The notes under the pieces are model-generated. The model made no database searches. It saw nothing but the letters and a program-made list of their open reading frames with translations, and was not told where the DNA came from. Made by a program: the position numbers and the translations under genes. This document shows positions 26,552-35,907 of a DNA stretch of 64,000 nucleotides, in pieces; position 1 is the first letter of the stretch, and each line of letters begins with the position of its first letter. The stretch spans positions 372,001 through 436,000 of the forward strand of contig NZ_OY970459.1 in NCBI RefSeq assembly GCF_963853665.1, in the 5' to 3' direction. The DNA is from Mycobacterium decipiens. GTDB lineage: Bacteria > Actinomycetota > Actinomycetes > Mycobacteriales > Mycobacteriaceae.

Positions 26552-27084
26552 CCCGCCGTCGCCTCATCGATGATGAGCGGCGGCGGCGCCCCGGGTTCAT
26601 GCGGGTCGGCGTGTGTTTTGTAGAACGGCGGCAGCGTGGCTGCGCCGGTGTTGCGTGGCATGCTGTACCGCACGTCGAATGTCACCTGGTGCCACTGGAT
26701 TCCGAGCGAAGCCGAGACATCCGGGTCGGCTCGGTCGGCGCTAGCGATCCCGGTCACGCGCACGCACTGCAGGTCCCGGCGCATGGTCGAGGAGAAGTGC
26801 GACAAGCCGTCCGCGTCCCGATCCGCTGACGTCGCGCCGTACCTGGCTCGCATCGGCCGACCCAGATATCCCCACGCCGTGGCGTAGTCCTGGCCGTTGA
26901 CCGCGTTGAAATAGTCAACGATCAGCTGCTGGCCCTTGCCCACCGGCCTGGCGTCGGGTACTCCGGTGGCGCACGCCGAATCGGCCGCACTGCGCCCTAC
27001 CGGCAGGAGAGGAACTCCGATCAGCGACACCACCGCGGTCACCACTGTGCTGACTGGCCAGCCCCGGAATCGGGCCAATCCCAT
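26548..27084 (-). CDS. Secreted or membrane-anchored hypothetical protein
   Basis: The 178-residue protein starts with a signal-like helix ([17 protein letters not shown]). An exported domain follows with [26 protein letters not shown], which looks like the start of an NTF2/SnoaL-like fold. Cysteines at residues 38 and 107 could pair. The same frame stays open far upstream, antisense to gabD1, but the ATG at 27084 gives the signal peptide. The gene lies 17 bp downstream of gabD1 in the same direction, so it is probably cotranscribed. Its 3' end overlaps the stop of the convergent R2lox gene by four bases. Function unknown. Confidence 0.72.
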   Translation of the reverse strand: MGLARFRGWPVSTVVTAVVSLIGVPLLPVGRSAADSACATGVPDARPVGKGQQLIVDYFNAVNGQDYATAWGYLGRPMRARYGATSADRDADGLSHFSSTMRRDLQCVRVTGIASADRADPDVSASLGIQWHQVTFDVRYSMPRNTGAATLPPFYKTHADPHEPGAPPPLIIDEATAG

Positions 27085-27101
27085 AGCCGCCAAGATGGCG
27101 A

Positions 27102-28475
27102 TTAGCCGATCCAGACCGTCTTGACGTTGCAGAATTCGCGGATCCCGTGGGCGGATAGCTCGCGACCGTAGCCGGACCGCTTGACACCGCCGAACGGCAA
27201 TTCGGGATAGGACACCGTCATCCCGTTGATGAAGACCTGTCCGGCCACGATGTCGTCGATGAAGCGTCGCTGCTCGGCCTCGTCCCGCGTCCAGGCGTTG
27301 GAGCCCAGCCCGAAGGTGGTGGCGTTGGCGATTTCGATGGCCTCGTCGATGTTTTGGGCGCGGAACACGGAGGCGACCGGGCCGAAGACCTCCTCGGTGT
27401 AGAGGGCCATGTCCTTGGCGATGTCGGTGATCACCGTTGGTGGGTAGAACCAGCCCGGCCGGTCGGAACGCTTGCCGCCGCACCGGATCACCGCGCCCGC
27501 GGCGGCGGCGTCTTCGACTTGCTTGGCGACCTCGTCTCGGCCTTGTTCGGTGGCCAGCGGACCCACGTCGGTGTCCGGGTCGGTCGGGTCGCCGACCTTC
27601 AGCGCGGCCATCCGCGCGACGAACTTGTCGACGAACTCGTCGTAGATGTCGGCGTGGGCGATGAACCGTTTGGCGGCGATGCAGGACTGGCCGTTGTTCT
27701 GCACCCGCCCGGTGACCGCGGTGCTGACCGCAGCGTCGAGATCTGCCGACGGCATCACGATGAACGGGTCGCTGCCGCCGAGCTCCAGCACGGTCGGTTT
27801 GATCTCGTCGCCGGCGATGGCGCCCACCGATTGGCCGGCCGGTTCGCTGCCGGTCAGGGTGGCCGCGGCGACCCGGGGATCGCGCAGGATGGCCTCGACG
27901 GCACCCGAACCAACGAGCAACGTCTGGAAGCACCCGTCCGGGAAGCCGCCCCGAGCGATGACGTCGGCCAGGTACAACGCGCATTGCGGCACGTTCGACG
28001 CGTGCTTGAGGAGGCCGACGTTTCCGGCCATCAGCGCCGGTGCCGCGAAGCGGACGGCCTGCCACAGCGGAAAGTTCCACGGCATCACGGCCAGGATCAC
28101 GCCCAACGGCTGGTAGCGGCCATAGGCCTTGGACGCGCCAACCTTGGTCGCGTCGGCCGGTTCGTCGGCCAGCAGCGCCTGGGCGTTAGCTGCGTAGTAG
28201 CGAAAACCCTTGGCGCACTTGATGGCTTCGGCCTTGGCTGATGCCAGCGTCTTACCCATCTCGAGTGTCATCATGGCGGCGGTTTGATCCGCCTCGGCCT
28301 CCAGCAGGTCGGCGGTGGCGTTGGCCCACCGGGCGCGCTCGGCGAAGCTGGTGTGGCGGTAGTCGGCGAACCGCGCGGATGCGCGGCCTATCGCCGCGTC
28401 GACTTCGGCGTCGGTTGCCGGGGTGAAGGTCTTGACTGTCTCGCCGGTGGCCGGGTTGATGGTGGCGATGGGCAC
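27102..28475 (-). CDS. gabD1: Succinate-semialdehyde dehydrogenase GabD1
   Basis: This 457-residue aldehyde dehydrogenase oxidises succinate semialdehyde to succinate with NADP+. The catalytic cysteine is in NNGQSCIAAK, the glutamate in VLELGGSDPF, and the C-terminal signature is FGGVKRSGYGRELS. The open frame extends 28 codons upstream to an ATG at 28559. The GTG at 28475 has a preceding AAGGATG and matches the experimentally used 457-residue form of the M. tuberculosis enzyme. Divergent from an MFS transporter. Confidence 0.9.
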   Translation of the reverse strand: MPIATINPATGETVKTFTPATDAEVDAAIGRASARFADYRHTSFAERARWANATADLLEAEADQTAAMMTLEMGKTLASAKAEAIKCAKGFRYYAANAQALLADEPADATKVGASKAYGRYQPLGVILAVMPWNFPLWQAVRFAAPALMAGNVGLLKHASNVPQCALYLADVIARGGFPDGCFQTLLVGSGAVEAILRDPRVAAATLTGSEPAGQSVGAIAGDEIKPTVLELGGSDPFIVMPSADLDAAVSTAVTGRVQNNGQSCIAAKRFIAHADIYDEFVDKFVARMAALKVGDPTDPDTDVGPLATEQGRDEVAKQVEDAAAAGAVIRCGGKRSDRPGWFYPPTVITDIAKDMALYTEEVFGPVASVFRAQNIDEAIEIANATTFGLGSNAWTRDEAEQRRFIDDIVAGQVFINGMTVSYPELPFGGVKRSGYGRELSAHGIREFCNVKTVWIG

Positions 28476-28580
28476 GCTGACATCCTTCGGTTGGGTGGGT
28501 TTGCAGATAACGTCCGGTGTCCAGCCTGCCACCATCGATTGGCTGAGGAACCGGCGCATGTGGACCTAGAGTGCGTTGTC

Positions 28581-29786
28581 ATGACTAGGACTGGCGGCGT
28601 GTCGGTCGGTCTGGCTTCGCTGGCACGCGGATTGTTCTCGGCCGCTACCGCAGCAATCGCGGTCATCTGCCGCTACGCGGCCTTCGTCATCACCGATTCG
28701 GCGTTCCTCACCGGGCTGCTGGACACCGCGTACACCTTGGCGTTCGCCGGTGCCGCCTACTGGTTGGCGAGCGGTCGCGCCCCGATGTCGGCCCGTACCT
28801 CGATCGTCGTGGGCGGGCTGGTATCGGCGGCGGCCACCGCGGTCGTTGGTCTGCTGACGCCATTGCGGGAGTACGTGTGGCTGGTGCTGCTTCTCCTGGT
28901 GATCGGCGTGGTCACCGGTTTGAACTACCCGGCCTGGTACTCGCTGCTGCGCGGTGGCCGTGAGGTCAACGAACTGCGCGAATGGATCGGGACCTACGAG
29001 TCCGTCCGCATCGGCGCCATCCTGGTCGGGACGGCGGGTAGTGGCCTGGTGGCCCACCAGCTGGGACTGGAGGCCACGATGGTGCTGGTCGCCTCCGTGT
29101 TCGCCGCCGTTGGCCTGCTGGCGCTGGCCTTCCCGAGACAGCGGGTGGGCGACCCCAGCCAGCCGGAGCACACAGAGCCGCCTCCGGTCCACTTCGACGT
29201 GGCGATCCATCGCCGGATCCGGTTGCTGTTGGGACTGCTCGCCGCCATGCAGCTCATGGTGGCCCCGATCATCGCGGTGACCCCGGTGCTCGCGGTCGAA
29301 GGTGTCGACGGTGGCATCGCGCACGTCGGTGTCCTGTTCGCCCTGTTCAGCGCCGGCGCTGCGCTGCAGTTCGTGGCGATGAATGCGGTAGCGCGCGGTG
29401 TCCGCGCACCTGTCCTGGTAGCGATAACCGTCGCCCTGATGCTGGGGTCCGCGGTTTTGGCGGCGGTCTGGGACACCGTGGTGAGCGCCGGGCTGTTGAT
29501 GGCATCGTTCGGCTTCGGGGTCGCGTCGATCGGCACCTTGGTCAATGCCGAGATCCAAACGTCGCTCCCCGAGGCGCTACGGGATCAATACGTGTCGAAG
29601 TACGCATTGATCGCCGCCATACCGTTCGCCGTCGGCAGCGGCCTGTGGGGTCTGACAGCCGATTTCGTGCCGGTGCCGAACATCGCGGTAGTCTCGACCG
29701 TCTTGATCGCGGCCGCGCTGCTGCTCGTCTGGCGGTGGGTGCGCGGCCGCGGAGTGGATTACGGTGGTCCATCCATGCGGAACTGA
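28581..29786 (+). CDS. Major facilitator superfamily transporter
   Basis: The roughly 401-residue protein has 10-12 hydrophobic helices. A repeated MFS-like organisation is visible, with a long loop near residue 195 (RQRVGDPSQPEHTE). It resembles the MFS_3/enterobactin-exporter-like group, but the substrate cannot be told. The frame is open upstream antisense to gabD1; the ATG at 28581 precedes a normal N-terminus. I do not recall a counterpart between gabD1 and Rv0235c in H37Rv, so this is an accessory or lost gene. Confidence 0.82.
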   Translation: MTRTGGVSVGLASLARGLFSAATAAIAVICRYAAFVITDSAFLTGLLDTAYTLAFAGAAYWLASGRAPMSARTSIVVGGLVSAAATAVVGLLTPLREYVWLVLLLLVIGVVTGLNYPAWYSLLRGGREVNELREWIGTYESVRIGAILVGTAGSGLVAHQLGLEATMVLVASVFAAVGLLALAFPRQRVGDPSQPEHTEPPPVHFDVAIHRRIRLLLGLLAAMQLMVAPIIAVTPVLAVEGVDGGIAHVGVLFALFSAGAALQFVAMNAVARGVRAPVLVAITVALMLGSAVLAAVWDTVVSAGLLMASFGFGVASIGTLVNAEIQTSLPEALRDQYVSKYALIAAIPFAVGSGLWGLTADFVPVPNIAVVSTVLIAAALLLVWRWVRGRGVDYGGPSMRN

Positions 29787-29810
29787 CTGAGCAACAAGCT
29801 CTTTGGCTGT

Positions 29811-31259
29811 TCACTCAGATCGCGGCGCCGCAACTTTGCGCAGCGACATCGGTGCGACATAGCGCCCGATCAGCGTGCGATGCCACCAGGCCCGGTCCCG
29901 TCGCAGCTCGGCCACCGTGGTGAAGCGGTACTGATACAGCTGCGCGCGCACATACCGAGGCGGGGACTGCGGGAACGGGTTGTGGCGCAGCAGCCGCAGC
30001 GTCGCCGGGTCGTTGCGCAGCAGCCGGTTCAGGAACGGCGTCATCCATGGCAGCGCGTAGCCCGGCGAGATGGCGGCGAACCACATGAGCCAATCCAGCC
30101 GCAGATGGTAGGGGGCCCATTGCCGCGGCAGCCGGCGCAGATCGCCGGGCTTGCCCTTGAATTCGTACTCCTTCCAGATTGTGTGCTCGGTGATCGGTGA
30201 CTCGTCGGTGCCCTCGATCACCACTTCCCGGCGGGTGCGGCAAATGCTGCCGAACGCCCCGTACGTGTTGACCAAATGAAATGGGTTGAACGACATGTTC
30301 ATTCGTTGATGAGAGGACAGCATATTGCGTGCCGGCCAATAACTCAGCAACAGCACCGCCGCGGCGAACACGAGCACCAGGCCGGCGAACCACTGCGGCG
30401 GTCCCGGCAACGCCGGCTGGCTTGGGATCGGCAGCAGCGTCGCGGCGGCTGACTGGTCGATCGCGCTGCACGCCAGCAGGATGGTCAGCCAATTGAGCCA
30501 GGAGAAGTTTCCCGATGTCACCAGCCACAGTTGGGTGACGACGATGGTCGCGGCGGCGATACTGGCACCGGGCTGTGGGGTGAACAACCCGAACGGCACG
30601 ACGAGCTGGGCGAAATGGTTGCCCGCCACCTCGATCCGGTGCAAGGGCTTGGGCAGGTGATGGAAGAACCAGCTCAACGGGCCTGGCATGGGCTGTGTTT
30701 CATGGTGGTAGTACAGGCAGGTCAGGTCGCGCCAGCACCTGTCACCGCGCATCTTGATCAGTCCGGCACCGAATTCGATCCGGAACAGCAGCCAGCGCGC
30801 CAACAACAACGTCAGAATCGGTGGGGCCGTGCGCCCGTTCCCGAGGAAGATCATCAGGAAGCCGGTCTCCAGTAGCAGCGACTCCCAGCCGAACGAGTAC
30901 CATGCCTGCCCGACGTTCACGATGGACAGGTAGAGCACCCACAACGTCAGCCACATCAGCATCGCGGTCCACAACGGCGCCAGGTCGGCCACGCCGGCGG
31001 CGATACCCGCCGACAGCGCCGCACCGAACCAGCAGACGGTCGCGAACAATCGGTCCGAATAGCGGTAGTGAAAGAGGCTCGGCGTCCGCCAGAAGGACTG
31101 TTCGGCCAGATACCGTGGCACCGGCAGCATTCCCTGCTCTCCGATCAGGGCCCGGAACTGCTGTGCCGCGGCGACGAATGCGATCAGATAGATGACCGCC
31201 GTGCCGCGCTCCAGCACCAGTCTGCCCAGCCAGTATTCGGGTGCCGAAAACCATTCCAT
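29811..31259 (-). CDS. Lipase-maturation-factor-like membrane protein (Rv0235c-like)
   Basis: This 482-residue polytopic protein resembles the LMF1 family: several N-terminal helices, then a soluble C-terminal region with FNPFHLVNTYGAFGSI, EYEFKGKPGDL and PYHLRLDWLMWF. The start is the ATG at 31259, preceded at good spacing by AAGGAG; an ATG 28 codons upstream is open but lacks this signal. Eukaryotic LMF1 assists lipase folding, but the bacterial function is unknown. It lies just downstream of aftD in the same direction. Confidence 0.88.
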   Translation of the reverse strand: MEWFSAPEYWLGRLVLERGTAVIYLIAFVAAAQQFRALIGEQGMLPVPRYLAEQSFWRTPSLFHYRYSDRLFATVCWFGAALSAGIAAGVADLAPLWTAMLMWLTLWVLYLSIVNVGQAWYSFGWESLLLETGFLMIFLGNGRTAPPILTLLLARWLLFRIEFGAGLIKMRGDRCWRDLTCLYYHHETQPMPGPLSWFFHHLPKPLHRIEVAGNHFAQLVVPFGLFTPQPGASIAAATIVVTQLWLVTSGNFSWLNWLTILLACSAIDQSAAATLLPIPSQPALPGPPQWFAGLVLVFAAAVLLLSYWPARNMLSSHQRMNMSFNPFHLVNTYGAFGSICRTRREVVIEGTDESPITEHTIWKEYEFKGKPGDLRRLPRQWAPYHLRLDWLMWFAAISPGYALPWMTPFLNRLLRNDPATLRLLRHNPFPQSPPRYVRAQLYQYRFTTVAELRRDRAWWHRTLIGRYVAPMSLRKVAAPRSE

Positions 31260-31320
31260 GGCCGGACTCCTTGGACGGTGACCGCGTATCCAGTTAACCA
31301 GCCGAAATACCGGTAGCCAA

Positions 31321-34300
31321 CTATTGCACGTCGCCCTGTCCACGCGGGCCCGCCGCGGTGACCGCCGACGCGGCCAGCGTCGCGAGCGAAATCAAGGCCA
31401 GCAGTTGGACACTCGCCCAATGCCCGGCGTAGCCGTCGACCGCCCGCCACGGATGCCGGGACAGCGCCGCCCCGGCCAGGATCAGCCCGCCCGCACCGAG
31501 CCCGACGGTGAGCCGGTCACGTAGCCGCTCCCGACGGCGCAGTGCGTAGCGCAGGCCGAACGCCGCGCCCACCACCATGACCCCGGCCACACCGGCGATC
31601 ACCGCCCCGGCCGCCAGCACCCCGACTGCCGCCCAGGCTCCCGGCTTCCAGGGTTGGGTGGGCGGGTTGGCGGGGCGCCGGCGTGCGGTCCGCCAGAACG
31701 CCAGCAGCGCCAGCAGCGCCAGCAAGGCCGGCCCCATCGCCAGGCCGGCCCGATACAGCGGGTTCGGGGCAAACGTCAGTGTGATGGTGCCGGGGTTCCC
31801 GGCGGGCACCACCCAGCCCTGCTGCCACCCGTTGACGGCGATCGGGGTGAGCCGGGCCCCGGTGCTGGTGTGTGCCACCCAGCCCGGGTTGATGCTTTCG
31901 GGTATGACGAGCACCCGGGAGCTGGCCGACGCGGGTGCGCGCACTTCGCGGCGCGTCGATCCCCACGCCCCAGCGGACGGAAAAGTGGCGGGAACAACTG
32001 TTGCGCTTGGCAATTCGGCACCCGGAGTGGACAACTGGGCTCCGTCGACGACGAATGCGGCGCCGGGGCTGATCAACAATTCCTGCTGCCCGGCCGGCAG
32101 CGCAATCGGATCGTGTTCGCACGCGAGCGCCGCAACCGGTTCACCGTCCAGTAGCGCGCCCACCGTGGTCCGGATCGTGGTGTGCACGAACCGGCCCGCG
32201 ACCGCGATGACCGGGCCCGCGAGATCACCGTCGCAGCCGACGGTGATCTCGCGGGCCCGGTTGCGGGCCGCGTCGGCGGCCGCGATGGGATTGCCGTCGG
32301 CACCCAGCACCACCACCTCGGCCAGTCCCGGCGGCTTGAGCTGATCGAAGCCCAGCGCGTTGCGGTCGATGATGTCTTCCCAGTCGAGCAGGCTGACGGT
32401 GACGGTGTCGGTGACCCGGGGTCGCACCGATACGGTTTGTGCCTCGGCCGCCCCGTCGCCGCCGCGCTGTAATGAGCGGACCTGGGGGCCGTCGCCCAAG
32501 TTGATGGCCACCATGGTCGGAGGGGCCGGCAACGTCGATCGGCTGGCGGCCAGCCGCAGCCCGGTCACCGTGGTGGGCCGCGGCAGGGTGACGGTGAGCG
32601 TTGGGGAAGTTTTGTGTTGAACCACCCGCTGCGGCGCCGTCCACGCGGTGGCCGGGTCGCCGTCGGTGGCCGCGTACGCCGAGCCGAGCACGTCGACCAG
32701 ATCGGAGTCGCCTTGGGCCCGCGTGGTACCCGGCTCGGCGATCAGATCGGCCAACTTGGGGCCCTGCCGTGGCCGCACCCACACCATCGGTGTCACCGAC
32801 AGCGGGCCCGGCACGCTCAGCGTGCGGCTGAAATTGACCGGCTCTTCGGGCGCCAGCGCCATCGACGCGGCGCAGCGCACGCCGTCGGGCCCGGGCGCGC
32901 AGCCCGGTCTGCCGAGCAGTTCGGATCCCAGGTCCCAGCCTGCGATCGCCGAACCCGCCGGCGGTCCGGGAACCAGCACGGTGTGATGCAGTTGGACGGG
33001 ATGGGCGAATCCGGACGCGTCGTACTGGGTGATCGCCAGGTCGGTGATGCCGAACTGCACACCGGCCGACCCGTCGTCGGTGCCGACCGCGGTGATCTTC
33101 ACCCACGGTGTTTCGCCGTACGGCAGCGCCGCGGTCAGTGGCTTGCCGGGTTCGTCGAACCGCAGGGTGGTGCTGCCGTTGACGGTCTCGACCAGGATGC
33201 GGCGGACTTGGGCGCCGACGGCCGTCGCGCTGGGTGTCAAGGTGAGGACGGCGTTGGTCACCGGGTGGTCGAAGTCCACCTGTAGCCACTGCCCGACCGC
33301 GGCCTGCAGTGCGTTGGACACCCATGCGGTCGCCGGGTCGCCGTCGATCGCGGCCGCGGGCGAGGTTGCCGGAGCGACGTCGGGCATGGCGGTGGCATCC
33401 GACGACGAACTCGACGCGGTGACCCGTCCACCGGTCCACTCGCCGAAGACCGGGTCGGCGCCCGGGACCGGGTAGTCGGGCACCCTGTTGTGGGTGTGCC
33501 GGGCGTCGCCGGGCGCGCGAATCGCCGAGGAGTGCTGGTCGACCCGGCCGTAGTCGGTCTCGCGGGCTAACGGGGTGTCGGTGACGGTGACCCGGGGTGC
33601 CGGCAGGCCCGCGGCCCGAGCATCCGCGGTCATCAGCACCGGGCCGAGCGCCGGTTGCCCCAGTAGGCGCCGTCGTTCGTCGAGACGCAGCAACACCTCG
33701 GGTCCGCCGTCGACCCGGGCCAGCTGGTCGGTGTCGACGAAATAGGGCGCGCCGGGATCGCCGGCGGCGGCGACCCGATAGATCTGTAGCGCGGGGTATT
33801 GGGGTCGCAGTCCGCTGTCGTTGATGAAGCCGGCCAGCGAACCGGGACCCACCGGTGCGCCGAACTCCGCCACCTTGGTCAGTCCCGGCGATCCCTCGAT
33901 GGCGCGGTGCACCAGGATCGGCCGGGCCGAGCGCGACGTCTCGGGATCAAGATCGTTGCGCAGCACCAGATAGGAAATGCCTTGGCGGGTAAGGGTATCG
34001 GCGAGGCCGGCCGACGGGCGCCCCGCCGCGAACAGGCGTTGCACCGAGTCCAGCGCCCGGATGGCCTGCGGCGGGATCAACGGAATGGAGTCACGCACCC
34101 CCCACGGGCTGGTGCCGAGCACCTGCAGCGGCTCGTCGTGGCTGGTGCCCCACACCTGGGTGGCGAACGGCGCGCCCGGGACCACCAGCACGCGCCCGGA
34201 TCGAGGGATCCCGTTGGCGGATCCAGGATTATGTTGGCTGAGCCAGTCGGCGGCATTCCGCCAGTACTGGGGGATCGCGCGGAACGTGCCGGGCGGGGTG

Positions 34301-35568
34301 AGCCGGCCGGTCCACGCCAGTGAGGTGCCGACCAGTAGCGCGGTCAGCACCACGATTCCGACCGCCACCCGTTTGTCCCGCTCCGGGTGCGCAAATGCGT
34401 GCCGCCACACCGGCATTGGCGCGCTGCCCGGCAGCGGTATGCGCCCAAGCAGCTGAATTAGGCCGAGCACTAGCGGGATCCGGAGCACCGGATCCACCTT
34501 GTGTAGGTTTCGCAGCGGAGTACCGGCGGCGTCCAGGAAAGCCTGGGCCTGGTGGGCCAGCGGCGAGCCCAGCCCACCACCGTAGCCGGCGGCCAGCAAT
34601 ACCACCCCGACTAACAGCATGGTCACCAGCCGTCCGCGTGCCGGCATCGTCCGGGTGGCCAGCCCGGCCAATCCGGCCGCGGCGACCAGGCAGGTACCCA
34701 GGATGGCCGCCGACCCGGTGACCAGCGGCGCGCCCGCGGTCGCGTTGGGCGCCACGAACGGGGTCCAGCTGTCGGTGCCGCGCAGCATTTCCACCAGCGA
34801 CGACCATTGTGTTGTCACGCCGGAGGATTCGATGAAGTCCAAAAACGGCGGACTGACGCCGCGCAGCTGGATCAGCGCCACCACCCACCACAGCATCGCC
34901 AGGGCCAGAGCCAACAGCCACCACGCGGTGTAGCGCCACCACAACCGATTGGGCCGGTGGCAGGCCCACCAGATGACCGCGGGCAGGCAACCGGTCAGCG
35001 TCGCGATGGCGTTGACCGCGCCCATCAATGCGACGGCGAGACCGGCTCGGGCGGCCAGGGCCCGCACCGATCTGTCCGAAGTCCCGCGCAACGCCAGGAT
35101 CGTCGGCAGTAGCACCCATGGCGCCAGCATCATCGGCAAGGTTTCCGACGAGATTGACCCGAGTGTGGTCAGCACCCGCGGGGACAGGGCGAATGCCGCC
35201 GCACCGATCAGGCGTGACGTGGGGCTGCCGATCCCCAACGCCTCGGCCACCCGCAGCAGGCCCCAGAACCCGACCGTGAGCAGCAGCGCCCACCAAAGCC
35301 GCTGGGTCAGCCATCCGGGCAGTCCCAGTAGGTGGCCGACCAAGAAAAAGGCGCCGTGCGGAAACAGATAGCCGTAGGCCTGGTTCTGTGCCTGCCCGAA
35401 GGGCAGGTCACCGTTCCACAGGTTGGTCGCCCGGGCCAAAAAGCGCAGCGGGTTGGCGGTCAGGTCAAGTTTGGTGTCGGGGGAGATTTGCCCGGGAGAT
35501 TGGGCGAGCGTCAACACCAGCGCGACGGCGGAGACCAACAGCAACCACCGCCGAGACAGTGGAGCCAC
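31321..35568 (-). CDS. aftD: Arabinofuranosyltransferase AftD
   Basis: At 1415 residues this is the largest gene in the window. It is a GT-C glycosyltransferase that builds branches of arabinogalactan and lipoarabinomannan from decaprenyl-phospho-arabinose on the periplasmic side of the membrane. The first ~430 residues hold many helices. The extracytoplasmic middle has discoidin/carbohydrate-binding-like stretches: AAIDGDPATAWVSNALQ and, near residue 1000, ATDGDPATAWTAPQ. C-terminal helices follow. The GTG start at 35568 comes after GCAGGTG. It lies 40 bp downstream of the small DUF2613 gene. The length is close to the 1400 residues of the H37Rv protein. Confidence 0.93.
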   Translation of the reverse strand: MAPLSRRWLLLVSAVALVLTLAQSPGQISPDTKLDLTANPLRFLARATNLWNGDLPFGQAQNQAYGYLFPHGAFFLVGHLLGLPGWLTQRLWWALLLTVGFWGLLRVAEALGIGSPTSRLIGAAAFALSPRVLTTLGSISSETLPMMLAPWVLLPTILALRGTSDRSVRALAARAGLAVALMGAVNAIATLTGCLPAVIWWACHRPNRLWWRYTAWWLLALALAMLWWVVALIQLRGVSPPFLDFIESSGVTTQWSSLVEMLRGTDSWTPFVAPNATAGAPLVTGSAAILGTCLVAAAGLAGLATRTMPARGRLVTMLLVGVVLLAAGYGGGLGSPLAHQAQAFLDAAGTPLRNLHKVDPVLRIPLVLGLIQLLGRIPLPGSAPMPVWRHAFAHPERDKRVAVGIVVLTALLVGTSLAWTGRLTPPGTFRAIPQYWRNAADWLSQHNPGSANGIPRSGRVLVVPGAPFATQVWGTSHDEPLQVLGTSPWGVRDSIPLIPPQAIRALDSVQRLFAAGRPSAGLADTLTRQGISYLVLRNDLDPETSRSARPILVHRAIEGSPGLTKVAEFGAPVGPGSLAGFINDSGLRPQYPALQIYRVAAAGDPGAPYFVDTDQLARVDGGPEVLLRLDERRRLLGQPALGPVLMTADARAAGLPAPRVTVTDTPLARETDYGRVDQHSSAIRAPGDARHTHNRVPDYPVPGADPVFGEWTGGRVTASSSSSDATAMPDVAPATSPAAAIDGDPATAWVSNALQAAVGQWLQVDFDHPVTNAVLTLTPSATAVGAQVRRILVETVNGSTTLRFDEPGKPLTAALPYGETPWVKITAVGTDDGSAGVQFGITDLAITQYDASGFAHPVQLHHTVLVPGPPAGSAIAGWDLGSELLGRPGCAPGPDGVRCAASMALAPEEPVNFSRTLSVPGPLSVTPMVWVRPRQGPKLADLIAEPGTTRAQGDSDLVDVLGSAYAATDGDPATAWTAPQRVVQHKTSPTLTVTLPRPTTVTGLRLAASRSTLPAPPTMVAINLGDGPQVRSLQRGGDGAAEAQTVSVRPRVTDTVTVSLLDWEDIIDRNALGFDQLKPPGLAEVVVLGADGNPIAAADAARNRAREITVGCDGDLAGPVIAVAGRFVHTTIRTTVGALLDGEPVAALACEHDPIALPAGQQELLISPGAAFVVDGAQLSTPGAELPSATVVPATFPSAGAWGSTRREVRAPASASSRVLVIPESINPGWVAHTSTGARLTPIAVNGWQQGWVVPAGNPGTITLTFAPNPLYRAGLAMGPALLALLALLAFWRTARRRPANPPTQPWKPGAWAAVGVLAAGAVIAGVAGVMVVGAAFGLRYALRRRERLRDRLTVGLGAGGLILAGAALSRHPWRAVDGYAGHWASVQLLALISLATLAASAVTAAGPRGQGDVQ

Positions 35569-35608
35569 CTGCGAACCGGGCGGGGCCTGCGGTGCCCGTG
35601 TCGCCGGG

Positions 35609-35782
35609 CTAGCTACGGTTGCCGTACTCGACCCGGTTGAGCACTGACGATGACGGATCGCCCCCGGGCAGTGGCGGTTTCGTGTCCTGCTGCACCATCA
35701 GGGTGATCCCGAAGATTGCGGCCGCGCCCAGCAACAGACCAACCACCACGCTCGCGGCGGCGGGCGCGATGATTCGGTTCAT
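35609..35782 (-). CDS. Small secreted/membrane protein Rv0236A (DUF2613)
   Basis: The 57-residue protein has one hydrophobic helix (AAASVVVGLLLGAAAIFGIT) and a short polar tail ending VLNRVEYGNRS. It lies upstream of aftD in the same direction. Its stop codon is the TAG in the 12-mer TAGCCCGGCGAC that is also found in the 58-bp VNTR. Function is unknown; the conserved pairing with aftD suggests an envelope-related role. Confidence 0.85.
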   Translation of the reverse strand: MNRIIAPAAASVVVGLLLGAAAIFGITLMVQQDTKPPLPGGDPSSSVLNRVEYGNRS

Positions 35783-35907
35783 CGGTGGCTCCCTGCAGGG
35801 CGGTTGGTGGTCGGGGCAGCGCTTGCGACGCTAGGGGCAACTTAGCAGAAGTCCTGGGCCAGCCCCCCAAACCCGGAGCGCAAGCGCCACCGTGACAGCA
35901 TGTCCGG

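Noticed and set aside
28476..28559. 28-codon longer start for gabD1
   Set aside because: The GTG at 28475 has a ribosome-binding sequence and gives the known 457-residue enzyme.
31260..31343. 28-codon longer start for the Rv0235c homologue
   Set aside because: The ATG at 31259 has AAGGAG at good spacing; the longer form would also overlap the end of aftD.
32225..33439. 404-codon minus-strand frame inside aftD
   Set aside because: It is an out-of-frame shadow of aftD with Arg/Gly-rich low-complexity translation.
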